Source: Thiobacillus sp.
GTDB taxonomy: Bacteria > Pseudomonadota > Gammaproteobacteria > Burkholderiales > Thiobacillaceae
NCBI GenBank assembly: GCA_016124745.1
Contig: WGNC01000010.1
Location: forward strand, 124,001-188,000
DNA length: 64,000 bases
Reading direction: 5' to 3'
Shown here: positions 1 through 7,890 of the stretch, one piece after another
Position numbering within the stretch: position 1 is the stretch's first letter
Layout of the letters: every line of letters begins with the position of its first letter
Program-made: the position numbers and the translations under genes
Notes under the pieces: generated by a model
What the model was told of the DNA's origin: nothing
What the model saw: the letters and a program-made list of their open reading frames with translations, nothing else
The model's database searches: none

Positions 1-1
1 C

Positions 2-652
2 GCGAAAATTGTCCTGAGCTATGTTACGGCAGCGGGCGCGATTGGCTATGCCGTGAAACAGTCGCTCAACACGATCCGGCTGGACGGGTTGGTTCCGCTT
101 GCGGTTCGGAGCGTCATCGCGACGGTTCTCGTGTTCTGTTTCTTCCAGGTGCTGCCGCACTACCCGATCGGGGTATCCGAAGTGCACCTCATTCTGGGCG
201 CGACACTCTTTCTGATGTTCGGTGCCGGCGCAGCCGCAATCGGCCTGGCGGCCGGTCTATTGGCCCAGGGGCTATTCTTCGTGCCGGCGGACTTGCCGCA
301 GTACGGCATGAATGTCACGACCCTGCTGGTACCGCTCCTGGCCGTCAGCGCGCTGGCGCGTCGCGTCATTCCTGCCGACATCCCCTACAAGGATCTCGAG
401 TACGGACAGGTGTTTGCGTTGTCGACCGCCTACCAGGGGGGTGTCATAGCCTGGGTAGCGTTCTGGGCATTCTACGGTCAGGGGTTTGGTGCCGAGAACC
501 TCGCTAGGGTCGGCAGCTTCGGTGCCGCCTATATGGCCGTCATCCTCATCGAGCCGCTCGTGGACCTGGCAATTCTTTCCGTCGCCAAGACGCTGCATCG
601 ATTCGGCGACAGCAAGATATTCCATGCGCGACTGTATCGGGCTGCCGCGTGA
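2..652 (+). CDS. CbiM-type cobalt transport permease (5' end outside window)
   Basis: Integral membrane permease resembling the CbiM component of energy-coupling-factor cobalt/nickel transporters. The frame is open to the left edge, so the true start is outside; an internal GTG at 53 is not needed. About five hydrophobic segments are visible, with the family-like stretches SEVHLILGATLFLMFGAG and LPQYGMNVTTLLVPLLAVSA. CbiM binds the metal ion through N-terminal residues that are not visible here. The gene lies upstream of a cobalt-dependent thiocyanate hydrolase, which suggests it feeds cobalt to that enzyme (inference). CbiQ and CbiO partners would have to lie to the left. Metal specificity cannot be read from this fragment. 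Confidence 0.7.
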   Translation, partial: AKIVLSYVTAAGAIGYAVKQSLNTIRLDGLVPLAVRSVIATVLVFCFFQVLPHYPIGVSEVHLILGATLFLMFGAGAAAIGLAAGLLAQGLFFVPADLPQYGMNVTTLLVPLLAVSALARRVIPADIPYKDLEYGQVFALSTAYQGGVIAWVAFWAFYGQGFGAENLARVGSFGAAYMAVILIEPLVDLAILSVAKTLHRFGDSKIFHARLYRAAA

Positions 653-792
653 ATGCGCGTGCGAGAGGTCTCCGGCAGCAAGGGCGGAGGCCTCGAGCAG
701 CAGTTTCTGACTGATTTCCTCATGCGGACGTGAGTCTGGGCATGCAGCCCTACCTTGTCGTCCTGCCGAATCGTTTACGATTGGACCGACCG

Positions 793-1233
793 ATGAACAA
801 AGCTGAAATGAAAGACGCCATCCTCGAGGCAAAATTCGCAACAGGCCTAAAGTGGAGCGACATTGCCAAGGCGGCGGGCCTTTCCGCTGAATATACCTGT
901 TCGGCTTGTCTCGGAATGAACCACCTGGACAAGCGCAATGCGGATGCGGTGGCCGACGTGCTCGGTCTTGGCGAAGACGTCTCGACTGCGTTGCAGCGCT
1001 TCCCGCACAAGAAATGGAACCAGGCCGTTCCGACCGATCCGGTGATCTACCGCTGGTACGAGATGGTGGGCGTGTACGGCGAGACCATCAAGGAGCTGAT
1101 CCATGAGAAATTCGGCGACGGCATCATGAGTGCGATCGACTTCACCATGAATATTGACAAACAGGAAGACCCGAAAGGCGACCGCGTGCTGGTCACCATC
1201 AGCGGCAAGTTTCTGCCTTACAAGTCCTGGTGA
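793..1233 (+). CDS. cynS: Cyanate hydratase (cyanase)
   Basis: Cytoplasmic decameric enzyme that converts cyanate plus bicarbonate into ammonia and CO2. The 146-residue protein has the N-terminal helical DNA-binding-like domain and the conserved C-terminal catalytic domain. The catalytic triad is visible as R87 (in YRWYE), E90 and S113 (in GIMSAID). Its spacing of 3 and 26 residues equals that of E. coli cyanase R96, E99 and S122. I chose ATG 793 because it begins MNKAEMKDAI as in the family; an upstream in-frame start would add an unsupported leader. It sits just before a methyltransferase and the scn operon, so it probably detoxifies and assimilates cyanate that accompanies or derives from thiocyanate. 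Confidence 0.95.
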   Translation: MNKAEMKDAILEAKFATGLKWSDIAKAAGLSAEYTCSACLGMNHLDKRNADAVADVLGLGEDVSTALQRFPHKKWNQAVPTDPVIYRWYEMVGVYGETIKELIHEKFGDGIMSAIDFTMNIDKQEDPKGDRVLVTISGKFLPYKSW

Positions 1234-1369
1234 CGGTGAGAATCGCGTGATGCTTTCGGTGCCGCGTCGGGGCTTGCAGCCCTCGAGGCGCACCGGCTTC
1301 CATGCAGTGCAGTGCCCGGTAGACAGCTATCTGTCCGGTAGTCAGGGTGAACGAGAAGTGAGGTGAGAC

Positions 1370-2191
1370 ATGTCTGCGCGTGATCCGCATCGCTTCGTCA
1401 ACGAGCTCGATGAGGTTGCAATAAACAACCTCATTGCCAGGCTCGAAAGTCGTGCCCAGGACGACGTCTTTGCCTGCTTGCTGGACAATTACGTTGTCCG
1501 TCTCGTCCTGCCACCGACAGCCCGGGTGCTGGAAGTGGGCTGCGGCACCGGCGCGATGCTGCGATCCCTGGCGCGGCGCGAGGACTTCACGGGCAAGGCA
1601 TTCGGCGTTGACCAGTGCAGTCATTTCATCGATGCCGCGAACAAGTTCGCGCGCGCCGAGAATGTCAGCGACCAGCTCGTTTTCCAGGTGGGCGACGCCC
1701 ACAAGCTCGATTTCCCCGCCGCATCCTTCGATGTCGTGATCGCCCACACCCTGATCAGTCACGTCACCGAGCCCGCGGCCGTCCTGAAAGAAATGGCGCG
1801 CGTCGTTCGTCTGGGCGGCACGGTGGTCATCTTCGACGGCGATTACGCGTCCCTGACGTACGGGTTTCCGGACCACGGCTTTGGCCATCAGATGGATATG
1901 GCCCTGGCGAACGCGACCTTCAACAACCCGCGAATCATGCGCGATCTACCGCGGCTGCTGCCGGAATTCGGTTTGACGCTGACGGCAGCCTGGGGCGATG
2001 CCGTCGTTGAAATCGGAAAAGGGAGTTACTTCAAGTCGTTCGCGGAAACGTACGTGCCGTATGTCAAGCGGGCGGGCTTGCTGCCAGCCCAGGCCGTGGA
2101 TGTCTGGCTCGATGAGCAGCGAGAGGCGATGAAAAACGGAACCTTCTTCGCGGCATGCAATTACTACACTTTTCTGGCGCGCCGCACATGA
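1370..2191 (+). CDS. Class I SAM-dependent methyltransferase
   Basis: Protein of 273 residues with a Rossmann-type SAM-binding fold. Motif I is VLEVGCGTGAM near residue 50, an acidic residue follows in AFGVDQCSHF, and motif post-II is QVGDAHKLDFPAASFDVVIAH. The layout resembles UbiE/Methyltransf_11 proteins. The substrate is unknown. Its position between cyanase and thiocyanate hydrolase suggests a role in thiocyanate or sulfide metabolism, for example S-methylation of a toxic sulfur product, but nothing in the sequence shows this. The start ATG follows a purine-rich GTGAGGTGAGAC stretch. Confidence 0.85.
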   Translation: MSARDPHRFVNELDEVAINNLIARLESRAQDDVFACLLDNYVVRLVLPPTARVLEVGCGTGAMLRSLARREDFTGKAFGVDQCSHFIDAANKFARAENVSDQLVFQVGDAHKLDFPAASFDVVIAHTLISHVTEPAAVLKEMARVVRLGGTVVIFDGDYASLTYGFPDHGFGHQMDMALANATFNNPRIMRDLPRLLPEFGLTLTAAWGDAVVEIGKGSYFKSFAETYVPYVKRAGLLPAQAVDVWLDEQREAMKNGTFFAACNYYTFLARRT

Positions 2192-2494
2192 CGCCGCTTG
2201 GCCCCTGCCCGATTTGCCACGCGTACAGGGAGCAAAGCCGGATATTCCGGTCCATAGCCAACTCCTATGGACCGCATCGGAATTTAGTCTTGGGAAACGA
2301 TGTTCGGCTGGTCCATAGTGGTGAACATCGATGGCTTGCGATGTCGTCCTGTGCGACGGTGGAAGACAAGAAGGTGCATCGAGTCGTTGATGTCTAAGAA
2401 TCGACAGAAGCGAATTCTGCCTGTTCGTGAATGTTGATCGTTCGTTAGGCGTAGCGCCGACAGGCCTGTCAATTACAAGAGGAGTCCAAAACTT
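2192..2494 (+). promoter_or_regulatory. Leader region of the thiocyanate hydrolase operon
   Basis: 303 bases without a convincing gene. Just before scnB lie two adjacent dyads: GGCGTAGCGCC at 2449-2459 and a perfect 12-base palindrome GACAGGCCTGTC at 2459-2470. They are followed by a good ribosome site (AAGAGGAG) before the ATG at 2495. No GG-N10-GC sigma-54 element was found. The dyads may be an operator for a thiocyanate-responsive regulator; this is inference. Confidence 0.4.
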
Positions 2495-2968
2495 ATGTCA
2501 TCGTCTACCAGAGAAGAGGTTCTCCGACATCTCCAGACTGTCGGACAACTGCAGCCGGCGCTGCACAAGCAGACGCACGCCCCTGCCCCCACGGAAATCG
2601 ACCATACCCTGTTCAGGGCCTATACGCGGACGCCGCACGATGTCGGCGGCGAACAGGATGCGCCGATCGTGTATCAGGAGAAGGAAGAGGAGGTCTGGGA
2701 ACTGAATACCTTTGCCACCTGCGAATGCCTTGCCTGGCGCGGCGTGTGGACGGCCGAAGAGCGTCGCCGCAAGCAGAACGTCGATGTCGGCCAGACGGTC
2801 TATCTCGGCATGCCCTACTACGGGCGCTGGCTGATGACCGCCGCCCGCATCCTGGTCGACAAGCAGTACTGCACGCTGACCGAACTGCACAACAAGATTG
2901 TCGAACTGAGAGAGCGCGCGAAGTCCGGGCAGGGTCTGGGCGAGTACCTCCCCGCAAAGACCAAGTAA
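2495..2968 (+). CDS. scnB: Thiocyanate hydrolase beta subunit
   Basis: One of three subunits of the cobalt-containing thiocyanate hydrolase (SCN- plus 2 H2O gives carbonyl sulfide plus NH3), a cytoplasmic relative of nitrile hydratase. It has 157 residues, the size known for the Thiobacillus thioparus beta subunit. It includes the nitrile-hydratase-beta-like segment EVWELNTFATCECLAWRGVW and the helical tail TLTELHNKIVELRERAKSGQ. The order scnB-scnA-scnC with gaps of 21 and 37 bases matches the described operon. A strong Shine-Dalgarno (AAGAGGAG) precedes the ATG. Confidence 0.9.
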   Translation: MSSSTREEVLRHLQTVGQLQPALHKQTHAPAPTEIDHTLFRAYTRTPHDVGGEQDAPIVYQEKEEEVWELNTFATCECLAWRGVWTAEERRRKQNVDVGQTVYLGMPYYGRWLMTAARILVDKQYCTLTELHNKIVELRERAKSGQGLGEYLPAKTK

Positions 2969-2989
2969 CCATCACGAGGGAACATTGCC

Positions 2990-3361
2990 ATGAGCCACAA
3001 GCCTGTTTACGACAGAACCCACCACGCCAAGATGGCCACCGGCATCGGCGATCCGCAGTGCTTCAAGGGCATGGCGGGCAAGGCCAAGTTCAAGGAGGGC
3101 GACCGCGTCCGCATCAAGGACCTGCCCGACCTGTTCTACACCCGCACCATGACCTATACGCGCGGTGCCGTCGGCACGATCGTCAGGCTGGTGTACGAGA
3201 GCCCGGCGGCGGAAGACGAAGCCTTCGGCAACGAGGATCACTCCGAGTGGTTCTACAGCATCGTGTTTCCGCAGAAGGAACTCTGGCCAGAGTATGCCGA
3301 CGCCTTCGCCAACGATACGGTCGAGACCGAGATCCCGGAACGTTATCTTGAGTCGGCCTGA
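2990..3361 (+). CDS. scnA: Thiocyanate hydrolase alpha subunit
   Basis: 123-residue alpha subunit of thiocyanate hydrolase, homologous to the C-terminal part of the nitrile hydratase beta subunit (an SH3-like barrel). Supporting segments are KFKEGDRVRIKDLPDLFYTRT and the RGAVGTIVRL turn, typical of the nitrile hydratase beta fold in which the metal subunit docks. Its N-terminus begins MSHKPVYDRTHHAKM. It lies 21 bases after scnB and has its own site GAGGGAAC before the ATG. It carries no catalytic metal ligands itself; those are in scnC. Confidence 0.9.
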   Translation: MSHKPVYDRTHHAKMATGIGDPQCFKGMAGKAKFKEGDRVRIKDLPDLFYTRTMTYTRGAVGTIVRLVYESPAAEDEAFGNEDHSEWFYSIVFPQKELWPEYADAFANDTVETEIPERYLESA

Positions 3362-3398
3362 TTCGACTCACGGACATTACTGACAAGAGGAAAAACAC

Positions 3399-4127
3399 AT
3401 GTCTGATCATCACCATGACCATGACCACGACCACAGCCACAAGCCGGCGCCGATGGTCGATGAAGTCAGCGATTTCGAAATTCTCGAAATGGCTGTCCGC
3501 GAGCTTGCCATCGAAAAGGGGCTGTTTTCGGCTGAAGACCATCGCGTCTGGAAGGAATACGTGCATACCCTCGGCCCCGTGCCGGCAGCGCGCCTGGTCG
3601 CCAAGGCCTGGCTGGATCCCGAGTACAAGAAGCTTTGCATCGACGATGGCGTCGAAGCCAGCAAGGCCGTTGGCGTCAACTGGGTGACCAGTCCGCCGAC
3701 CCAGTTCGGCACCCCCAGCGACTACTGCAACCTGCGCGTCCTGGCCGACACCCCGACCCTGAAACACGTCGTGGTGTGCACCCTGTGCTCATGCTATCCG
3801 CGTCCCATTCTGGGTCAGTCGCCCGAGTGGTACCGCACGCCCAACTATCGTCGCCGCCTGGTGCGCTGGCCACGGCAGGTGCTCTCGGAATTCGGCCTGC
3901 AGTTGCCGCCCGAAGTCGAGGTTCGCGTTGCCGACTCCAACCAGAAGACCCGCTACATCGTGATGCCCGTGCGTCCCGAGGGTACCGAAGGCTGGACCGA
4001 AGACCAGTTGACGGAAATCGTGACCCGCGACTGCCTTATCGGCGTTGCCGTGCCCAAGCCCGGTATTACTTCGAACGCCAAACGACCGGTGCTGAAGGCG
4101 AACCGCCCGGTTCACCACGACCATTGA
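3399..4127 (+). CDS. scnC: Thiocyanate hydrolase gamma (cobalt-binding catalytic) subunit
   Basis: 242-residue catalytic subunit, homologous to nitrile hydratase alpha. The metal motif C-T-L-C-S-C is at residues 127-132 (C127, C130, C132). Threonine after the first Cys is the signature of the cobalt rather than the iron class. In the characterised enzyme two of these cysteines are oxidised to sulfinic and sulfenic acid. The N-terminus is a His/Asp ladder (seven His within residues 4-14), which may collect metal. The segment after the motif (YPRPILGQSPEWYR) is also typical. A cobalt permease upstream and a P15K-like gene downstream complete the context. Confidence 0.95.
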   Translation: MSDHHHDHDHDHSHKPAPMVDEVSDFEILEMAVRELAIEKGLFSAEDHRVWKEYVHTLGPVPAARLVAKAWLDPEYKKLCIDDGVEASKAVGVNWVTSPPTQFGTPSDYCNLRVLADTPTLKHVVVCTLCSCYPRPILGQSPEWYRTPNYRRRLVRWPRQVLSEFGLQLPPEVEVRVADSNQKTRYIVMPVRPEGTEGWTEDQLTEIVTRDCLIGVAVPKPGITSNAKRPVLKANRPVHHDH

Positions 4128-4160
4128 TCAACATTTGCACAGACAGCTAAGGAGCGGGTC

Positions 4161-4583
4161 ATGGCTACGGCAGAGAATGGCAATCAGGCGTACAAGCGCT
4201 GGCAGGGAACGGATACGACGCCGATCGGTGTGCTCGAGGAGGTCCGCACACGAGGGCGGGTGTGGGAGGATCTGGCGGTCGAGTACGGCGTCACCAATCC
4301 CGATCCACCCTGGAAAATCGACCTGGAAGCGACCTGCGACATGCTCGCGGCCGATTCCTGTGTCAAGCCCTACGATCAGGTCGAGCCCGGCTCGTGCGTC
4401 CTGCCTTCGCTCGAGCGCCGCGCCGAGGAGGACGATTTGTCCGAGACGATCTATGAGGACGTGCCCTTCCCCGAGCGGCAACTCCTGGCGCTGGCGCATT
4501 CGATGCTCAAGCGCGGATTGTTCAGCGAAGAAGAGCTTGCACGCCACATGGACGAGATCGGGCAGCGTCTGAGAAGCGTCTGA
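4161..4583 (+). CDS. P15K-like cobalt-insertion/maturation protein for thiocyanate hydrolase
   Basis: 140 residues (about 16 kDa), 33 bases after scnC. Size and position match P15K of T. thioparus, known to help cobalt incorporation and cysteine oxidation in the gamma subunit. It shows the helical pattern of nitrile hydratase activators and beta-subunit N-termini (a PFPERQLLALAHSMLKRGLFSEEELARHM-type region at residues 95-130), so it could hold the apo-gamma subunit as an activator. There is no obvious catalytic motif. The call rests mainly on synteny and length; similarity searching against P15K would settle it. Confidence 0.75.
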   Translation: MATAENGNQAYKRWQGTDTTPIGVLEEVRTRGRVWEDLAVEYGVTNPDPPWKIDLEATCDMLAADSCVKPYDQVEPGSCVLPSLERRAEEDDLSETIYEDVPFPERQLLALAHSMLKRGLFSEEELARHMDEIGQRLRSV

Positions 4584-4683
4584 TCAAGCTTCTGCAGGCG
4601 CCGCGCTTCGCGGAGGCCCGACAGGATCGACTGGCCGTTAGCGAAACCTTCAGGCAGAGATACATTTTGTAAGGAGTTCATGG

Positions 4684-5478
4684 ATGTCGATACGTGGTAC
4701 CGAAATCAAGATCGAAGGGCTCTCGCAGCGTTACCCCTCGCGCAAGGTCCCGACCTTCAACCGCGTTGATCTGATATCGCCTCCAGGCGAAGCGCTGGCG
4801 ATCATTGGCCGTTCCGGATGCGGCAAGTCCACCCTGCTGCACATTCTGGCCGGGCTGACCAGGGGCACCGAGGGCAGGGTGCTATTCAATGGCGAAGAGG
4901 TCACGGGTCCCTCCCCTCGATGGGTCATGATGTTTCAGGCCCCGCACCTGTTTCCCTGGATGACGGTTTCGCAGAATGTGGGGGTCGGTTTGACCTTCGG
5001 CCGCTGGTCCAAGAGCGAAATCCGTGAGCGCGTCACCGAGGCAATCCAGCTCGTCGAACTGCAGGATTTTGCCGAATCCAACGTGCAGGATCTCTCGGGC
5101 GGCCAGCAGCAGCGCGTGGCACTCGCCCGCTCCCTGGTCATGGAGCCGGAAATTCTTCTGCTGGACGAGCCCTTCTCTGCGCTTGACGCCTTCACTCGCG
5201 CCTCGCTGCAGAAAGACGTGCGTTCCATTGCCAAACGTCTTGGGTTCAATATCGTCATCGTGACGCACGACATCGACGAGGCCGTCATCATGGCCGATCG
5301 CGCCGTGATCATGGCCGGTTCGCCCGGAAGCATTGTTCATGAACTCGATGTGGCGCTGCCTGATCCGCGTGATCGTCATGACCCCGCCGTGCAGGAATTG
5401 CGAACCCGCCTGATGTCTACATTCCAAGAGGCTGCGCATGCGAAAGGGGGTGCGGAGGCCATGGAGGCAACTCATTAA
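4684..5478 (+). CDS. ABC transporter ATP-binding protein (nitrate/sulfonate/cyanate family)
   Basis: 264-residue ATPase that powers import through the permeases encoded downstream. Visible motifs are Walker A GRSGCGKST near residue 42, signature LSGGQQQR near 139, Walker B ILLLDEPF near 159 and the switch His in IVTHD near 197. It belongs to the TauB/SsuB/NrtD/CmpD group. ATG 4684 follows AAGGAG at 4671-4676. The scn genes lie directly upstream, so the transported anion is probably thiocyanate or cyanate (inference). Confidence 0.9.
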   Translation: MSIRGTEIKIEGLSQRYPSRKVPTFNRVDLISPPGEALAIIGRSGCGKSTLLHILAGLTRGTEGRVLFNGEEVTGPSPRWVMMFQAPHLFPWMTVSQNVGVGLTFGRWSKSEIRERVTEAIQLVELQDFAESNVQDLSGGQQQRVALARSLVMEPEILLLDEPFSALDAFTRASLQKDVRSIAKRLGFNIVIVTHDIDEAVIMADRAVIMAGSPGSIVHELDVALPDPRDRHDPAVQELRTRLMSTFQEAAHAKGGAEAMEATH

Positions 5479-5484
5479 TACTCA

Positions 5485-5506
5485 CAAGCCCAGACGCACA
5501 GGCTTG
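5485..5506 (+). other. Hairpin between ABC ATPase and binding-protein genes
   Basis: Inverted repeat CAAGCC (5485-5490) and GGCTTG (5501-5506) with a 10-base loop and no T run. It may stabilise the transcript upstream of the highly expressed binding-protein gene. Weak evidence. Confidence 0.3.
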
Positions 5507-5542
5507 AATCAAGACGGTGTAATCCTCTCAAGGAGATAGGAA

Positions 5543-6871
5543 ATGACGAAGAAATTTACCACTCAGCACGCCGACAAGATCGTTGGCAAAGAGCTCGACT
5601 ACAAAACGCATGGCGACGGCATTGTCGATCAGGATCTGTTGCTGGATCACGACCCGCGATTCAGCAGCATTCTGGGCACGGGCGTCAACAGGCGCAGCTT
5701 CCTCAAGGCGGGGGCTGCGATGGCAGCACTCGGCGGCATGATGCCAACGCCTTCGTTTGCGGCGGAAAAAAAGTTCGACCCCGTGGTCAAGCTGGGCTAT
5801 ATCCCGATTACTGACGCGGCGGCGCTACTGGTGGCGCATGAAATGGGTTATTTCAAGGCTGAAGGGCTTGATTCCGAGCCGCCGACGCTGATACGGGGAT
5901 GGGCACCGCTGGTCGAAGCGTTTTCATCCCACCGTTTCAACCTCACGCATTTGCTTGCCCCGATTCCCATCTGGATGCGCTACAACAACAACTTCCCGGT
6001 CAAGATCACGGCCTGGGACCACACCAATGGCTCGGCCATGGTCGTCCACAAGGACAGCGGCATTACCAAGCCCGAGGATATGGGCGGCAAGCAGTTCGCG
6101 ATGCCGTTCTGGTACTCGATGCACAACGTCGTTTCGCAGATGCTGCTGAAGGCGCATGGCATCACGCCGGTAATCCGCCCGCAGAACGCGAAGCTGGCGC
6201 CCAACGAGTGCAATTTCCTCATTCTGAACCCACCCGACATGCCGCCCGCGCTGGCGTCCAAGCAGATCGACGGCTATTGCGTCGCCGAGCCGTTCTGCGC
6301 CATGGGTGAACTCAAGGCCAATGGCAAGATTCTCAGATTCAATGGCGATATCTGGAAGGGGCAGCCCTGCTGCGTCGTGGTCATGCACGAGGCGGACGTC
6401 ATGGATCCCGACCGGGCGGCCTGGGCGCAGGCGGTGCATAACGCCATCATCAAGGCGCAGCTGCACCTGGGCGCGAACAGAAAGGAGATGGCCCAGATGC
6501 TGTCCAAGGATGGCAAGGGATATCTGCCCATGCCGTCTGCAGTGGTCGAGCGGGCGATGCTGTTCTATGACCCGGCCTACTACAAGAATCCCCATGCCAT
6601 CCAGAACGCGGCCTGGGATCAGGACCGCATCAACTTCCAGGCCTGGCCGTTCCCATCCGCCACAAGTCTCATCGTCGATAAGCTCAAGGATACGACGCTG
6701 ACTGGCGACACGGCATTCCTGGACAAACTCAAGGGCGACTTCGTGGTCAAGGATCTGGTCAACTACACCTTTGTCAGGAAGGCACTCGAAGCCAATCCGA
6801 GCTGGAAAAAGGATGCCAGCGTTCCCCAGAGTGGGGATCCGTTCAAGCGTGTCGAGGTGATCAGCACATGA
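5543..6871 (+). CDS. Tat-exported ABC substrate-binding protein, NrtA/CynA-like
   Basis: 442-residue periplasmic binding protein of the nitrate/bicarbonate/cyanate (NMT1-like) group. The twin-arginine motif NRRSFLKAG lies at residues 49-57, preceded by an unusually long 48-residue leader and followed by a hydrophobic stretch and an SFA-A cleavage site near residue 73. The mature part starts KLGYIPITDAAALLVAHEMG, the classic fold start of this family. It overlaps the next permease start by 4 bases (ATGA). Its position inside a thiocyanate/cyanate locus suggests thiocyanate or cyanate as ligand; nitrate or bicarbonate cannot be excluded. Confidence 0.88.
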   Translation: MTKKFTTQHADKIVGKELDYKTHGDGIVDQDLLLDHDPRFSSILGTGVNRRSFLKAGAAMAALGGMMPTPSFAAEKKFDPVVKLGYIPITDAAALLVAHEMGYFKAEGLDSEPPTLIRGWAPLVEAFSSHRFNLTHLLAPIPIWMRYNNNFPVKITAWDHTNGSAMVVHKDSGITKPEDMGGKQFAMPFWYSMHNVVSQMLLKAHGITPVIRPQNAKLAPNECNFLILNPPDMPPALASKQIDGYCVAEPFCAMGELKANGKILRFNGDIWKGQPCCVVVMHEADVMDPDRAAWAQAVHNAIIKAQLHLGANRKEMAQMLSKDGKGYLPMPSAVVERAMLFYDPAYYKNPHAIQNAAWDQDRINFQAWPFPSATSLIVDKLKDTTLTGDTAFLDKLKGDFVVKDLVNYTFVRKALEANPSWKKDASVPQSGDPFKRVEVIST

Positions 6872-7692
6872 GTACAGCCGCCGAGACCGTCGGCAGAGCG
6901 GGTGCCGCCGGGTGGATCAAGCATCCGGCGCTCCAGCAACTTGCCTGGGCGATCGGTGGCTTTTCAATCCTGATGCTGCTTTGGGGGATTGGCGGCTATT
7001 ACATAGCCAACAATCCTTCAACGCAGAGTTTCGCCGCCTTTGGCCTCATGCCCACGCTCAAGGCCATTCCGTATCTGCTGGAAGCGGGGAAAATCCAGAA
7101 TGCGATTTACGCCAGTGCCTTTCGCATGGGCTACGGGCTTTCCATTGCCATCGCAATAGGCCTGCCGATCGGCATCCTGGTCGGGCGCAACAAGCGATTC
7201 CGTGAATTGAGCAACTCGCCCTTCCAGTTGCTGCGAATGATCAGCCCGCTCTCCTGGACCCCTCTCGCGGTGTTCGTGTTCGCGACGTGGAACGGGTCGA
7301 TCATCTTTCTCATCGCGGTCGCCTCCGTGTGGCCGGTCATGTACTCCACCGCGGCGGGCCTGGCCAAGGTCGATCCTGCCTGGTTCAGGGTGGCGCGCAA
7401 TCTCGGCGCCCGCCCCTTGCACATGCTGACCCGAATCATCATGCCGGCCATTACTTTCGACGTCCTGTCCGGCATTCGTCTCGCACTCGGTGTCGCGTGG
7501 ATTGTGCTGGTCCCTGCGGAATATCTCGGCGTGACCTCTGGTCTCGGATATGCCATCCAGGACGCACGCCAGACCCTCTCCTACGACCATCTCACGGCGA
7601 TGGTGCTCACCATCGGGGCGATCGGCTATGTGCTCGACACGACACTTGTCATGCTGATCAAGCACTACAGCTGGCATCGTGGTGGTGCCTGA
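6868..7692 (+). CDS. ABC transporter permease, first of two paralogues
   Basis: 274-residue inner-membrane permease of the NrtB/SsuC/TauC family, with about six hydrophobic helices. The ATPase-coupling (EAA) region AAGLAKVDPAWFRVARNLGA lies near residues 164-183. Its start overlaps the stop of the binding protein by 4 bases (translational coupling). It is clearly related to the permease at 7891-8730, sharing long blocks such as LRMISPLSW and FDVLSGIRLALGVAWIVL, so the two probably form a heterodimer. Confidence 0.9.
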   Translation: MSTAAETVGRAGAAGWIKHPALQQLAWAIGGFSILMLLWGIGGYYIANNPSTQSFAAFGLMPTLKAIPYLLEAGKIQNAIYASAFRMGYGLSIAIAIGLPIGILVGRNKRFRELSNSPFQLLRMISPLSWTPLAVFVFATWNGSIIFLIAVASVWPVMYSTAAGLAKVDPAWFRVARNLGARPLHMLTRIIMPAITFDVLSGIRLALGVAWIVLVPAEYLGVTSGLGYAIQDARQTLSYDHLTAMVLTIGAIGYVLDTTLVMLIKHYSWHRGGA

Positions 7693-7721
7693 TGGATCAA
7701 GCACAAGAACGGCAAACAGGC

Positions 7722-7742
7722 GGTCTCGGTATGAGCGAGACC
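7722..7742 (+). other. Hairpin between the two permease genes
   Basis: Perfect 7-base stem GGTCTCG (7722-7728) and CGAGACC (7736-7742). It lies inside the 198-base gap that separates the two paralogous permeases, a gap unusual for this otherwise tight operon. There is no T run, so it is more likely an RNA-processing or stability element than a terminator. Confidence 0.35.
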
Positions 7743-7890
7743 TGGGAAGTTGCGATCAACGATCAAGTTGAAAACCCATCACGGACATGAACAGAAAAAT
7801 GCCTGTTAGGCTCTTCAAGCGCGTAGCTGTGCCTGTCATTCGGTGGCAGCAGTTTCGAATTCACAGCCAACAAGTTATAGGGGCGACGAG

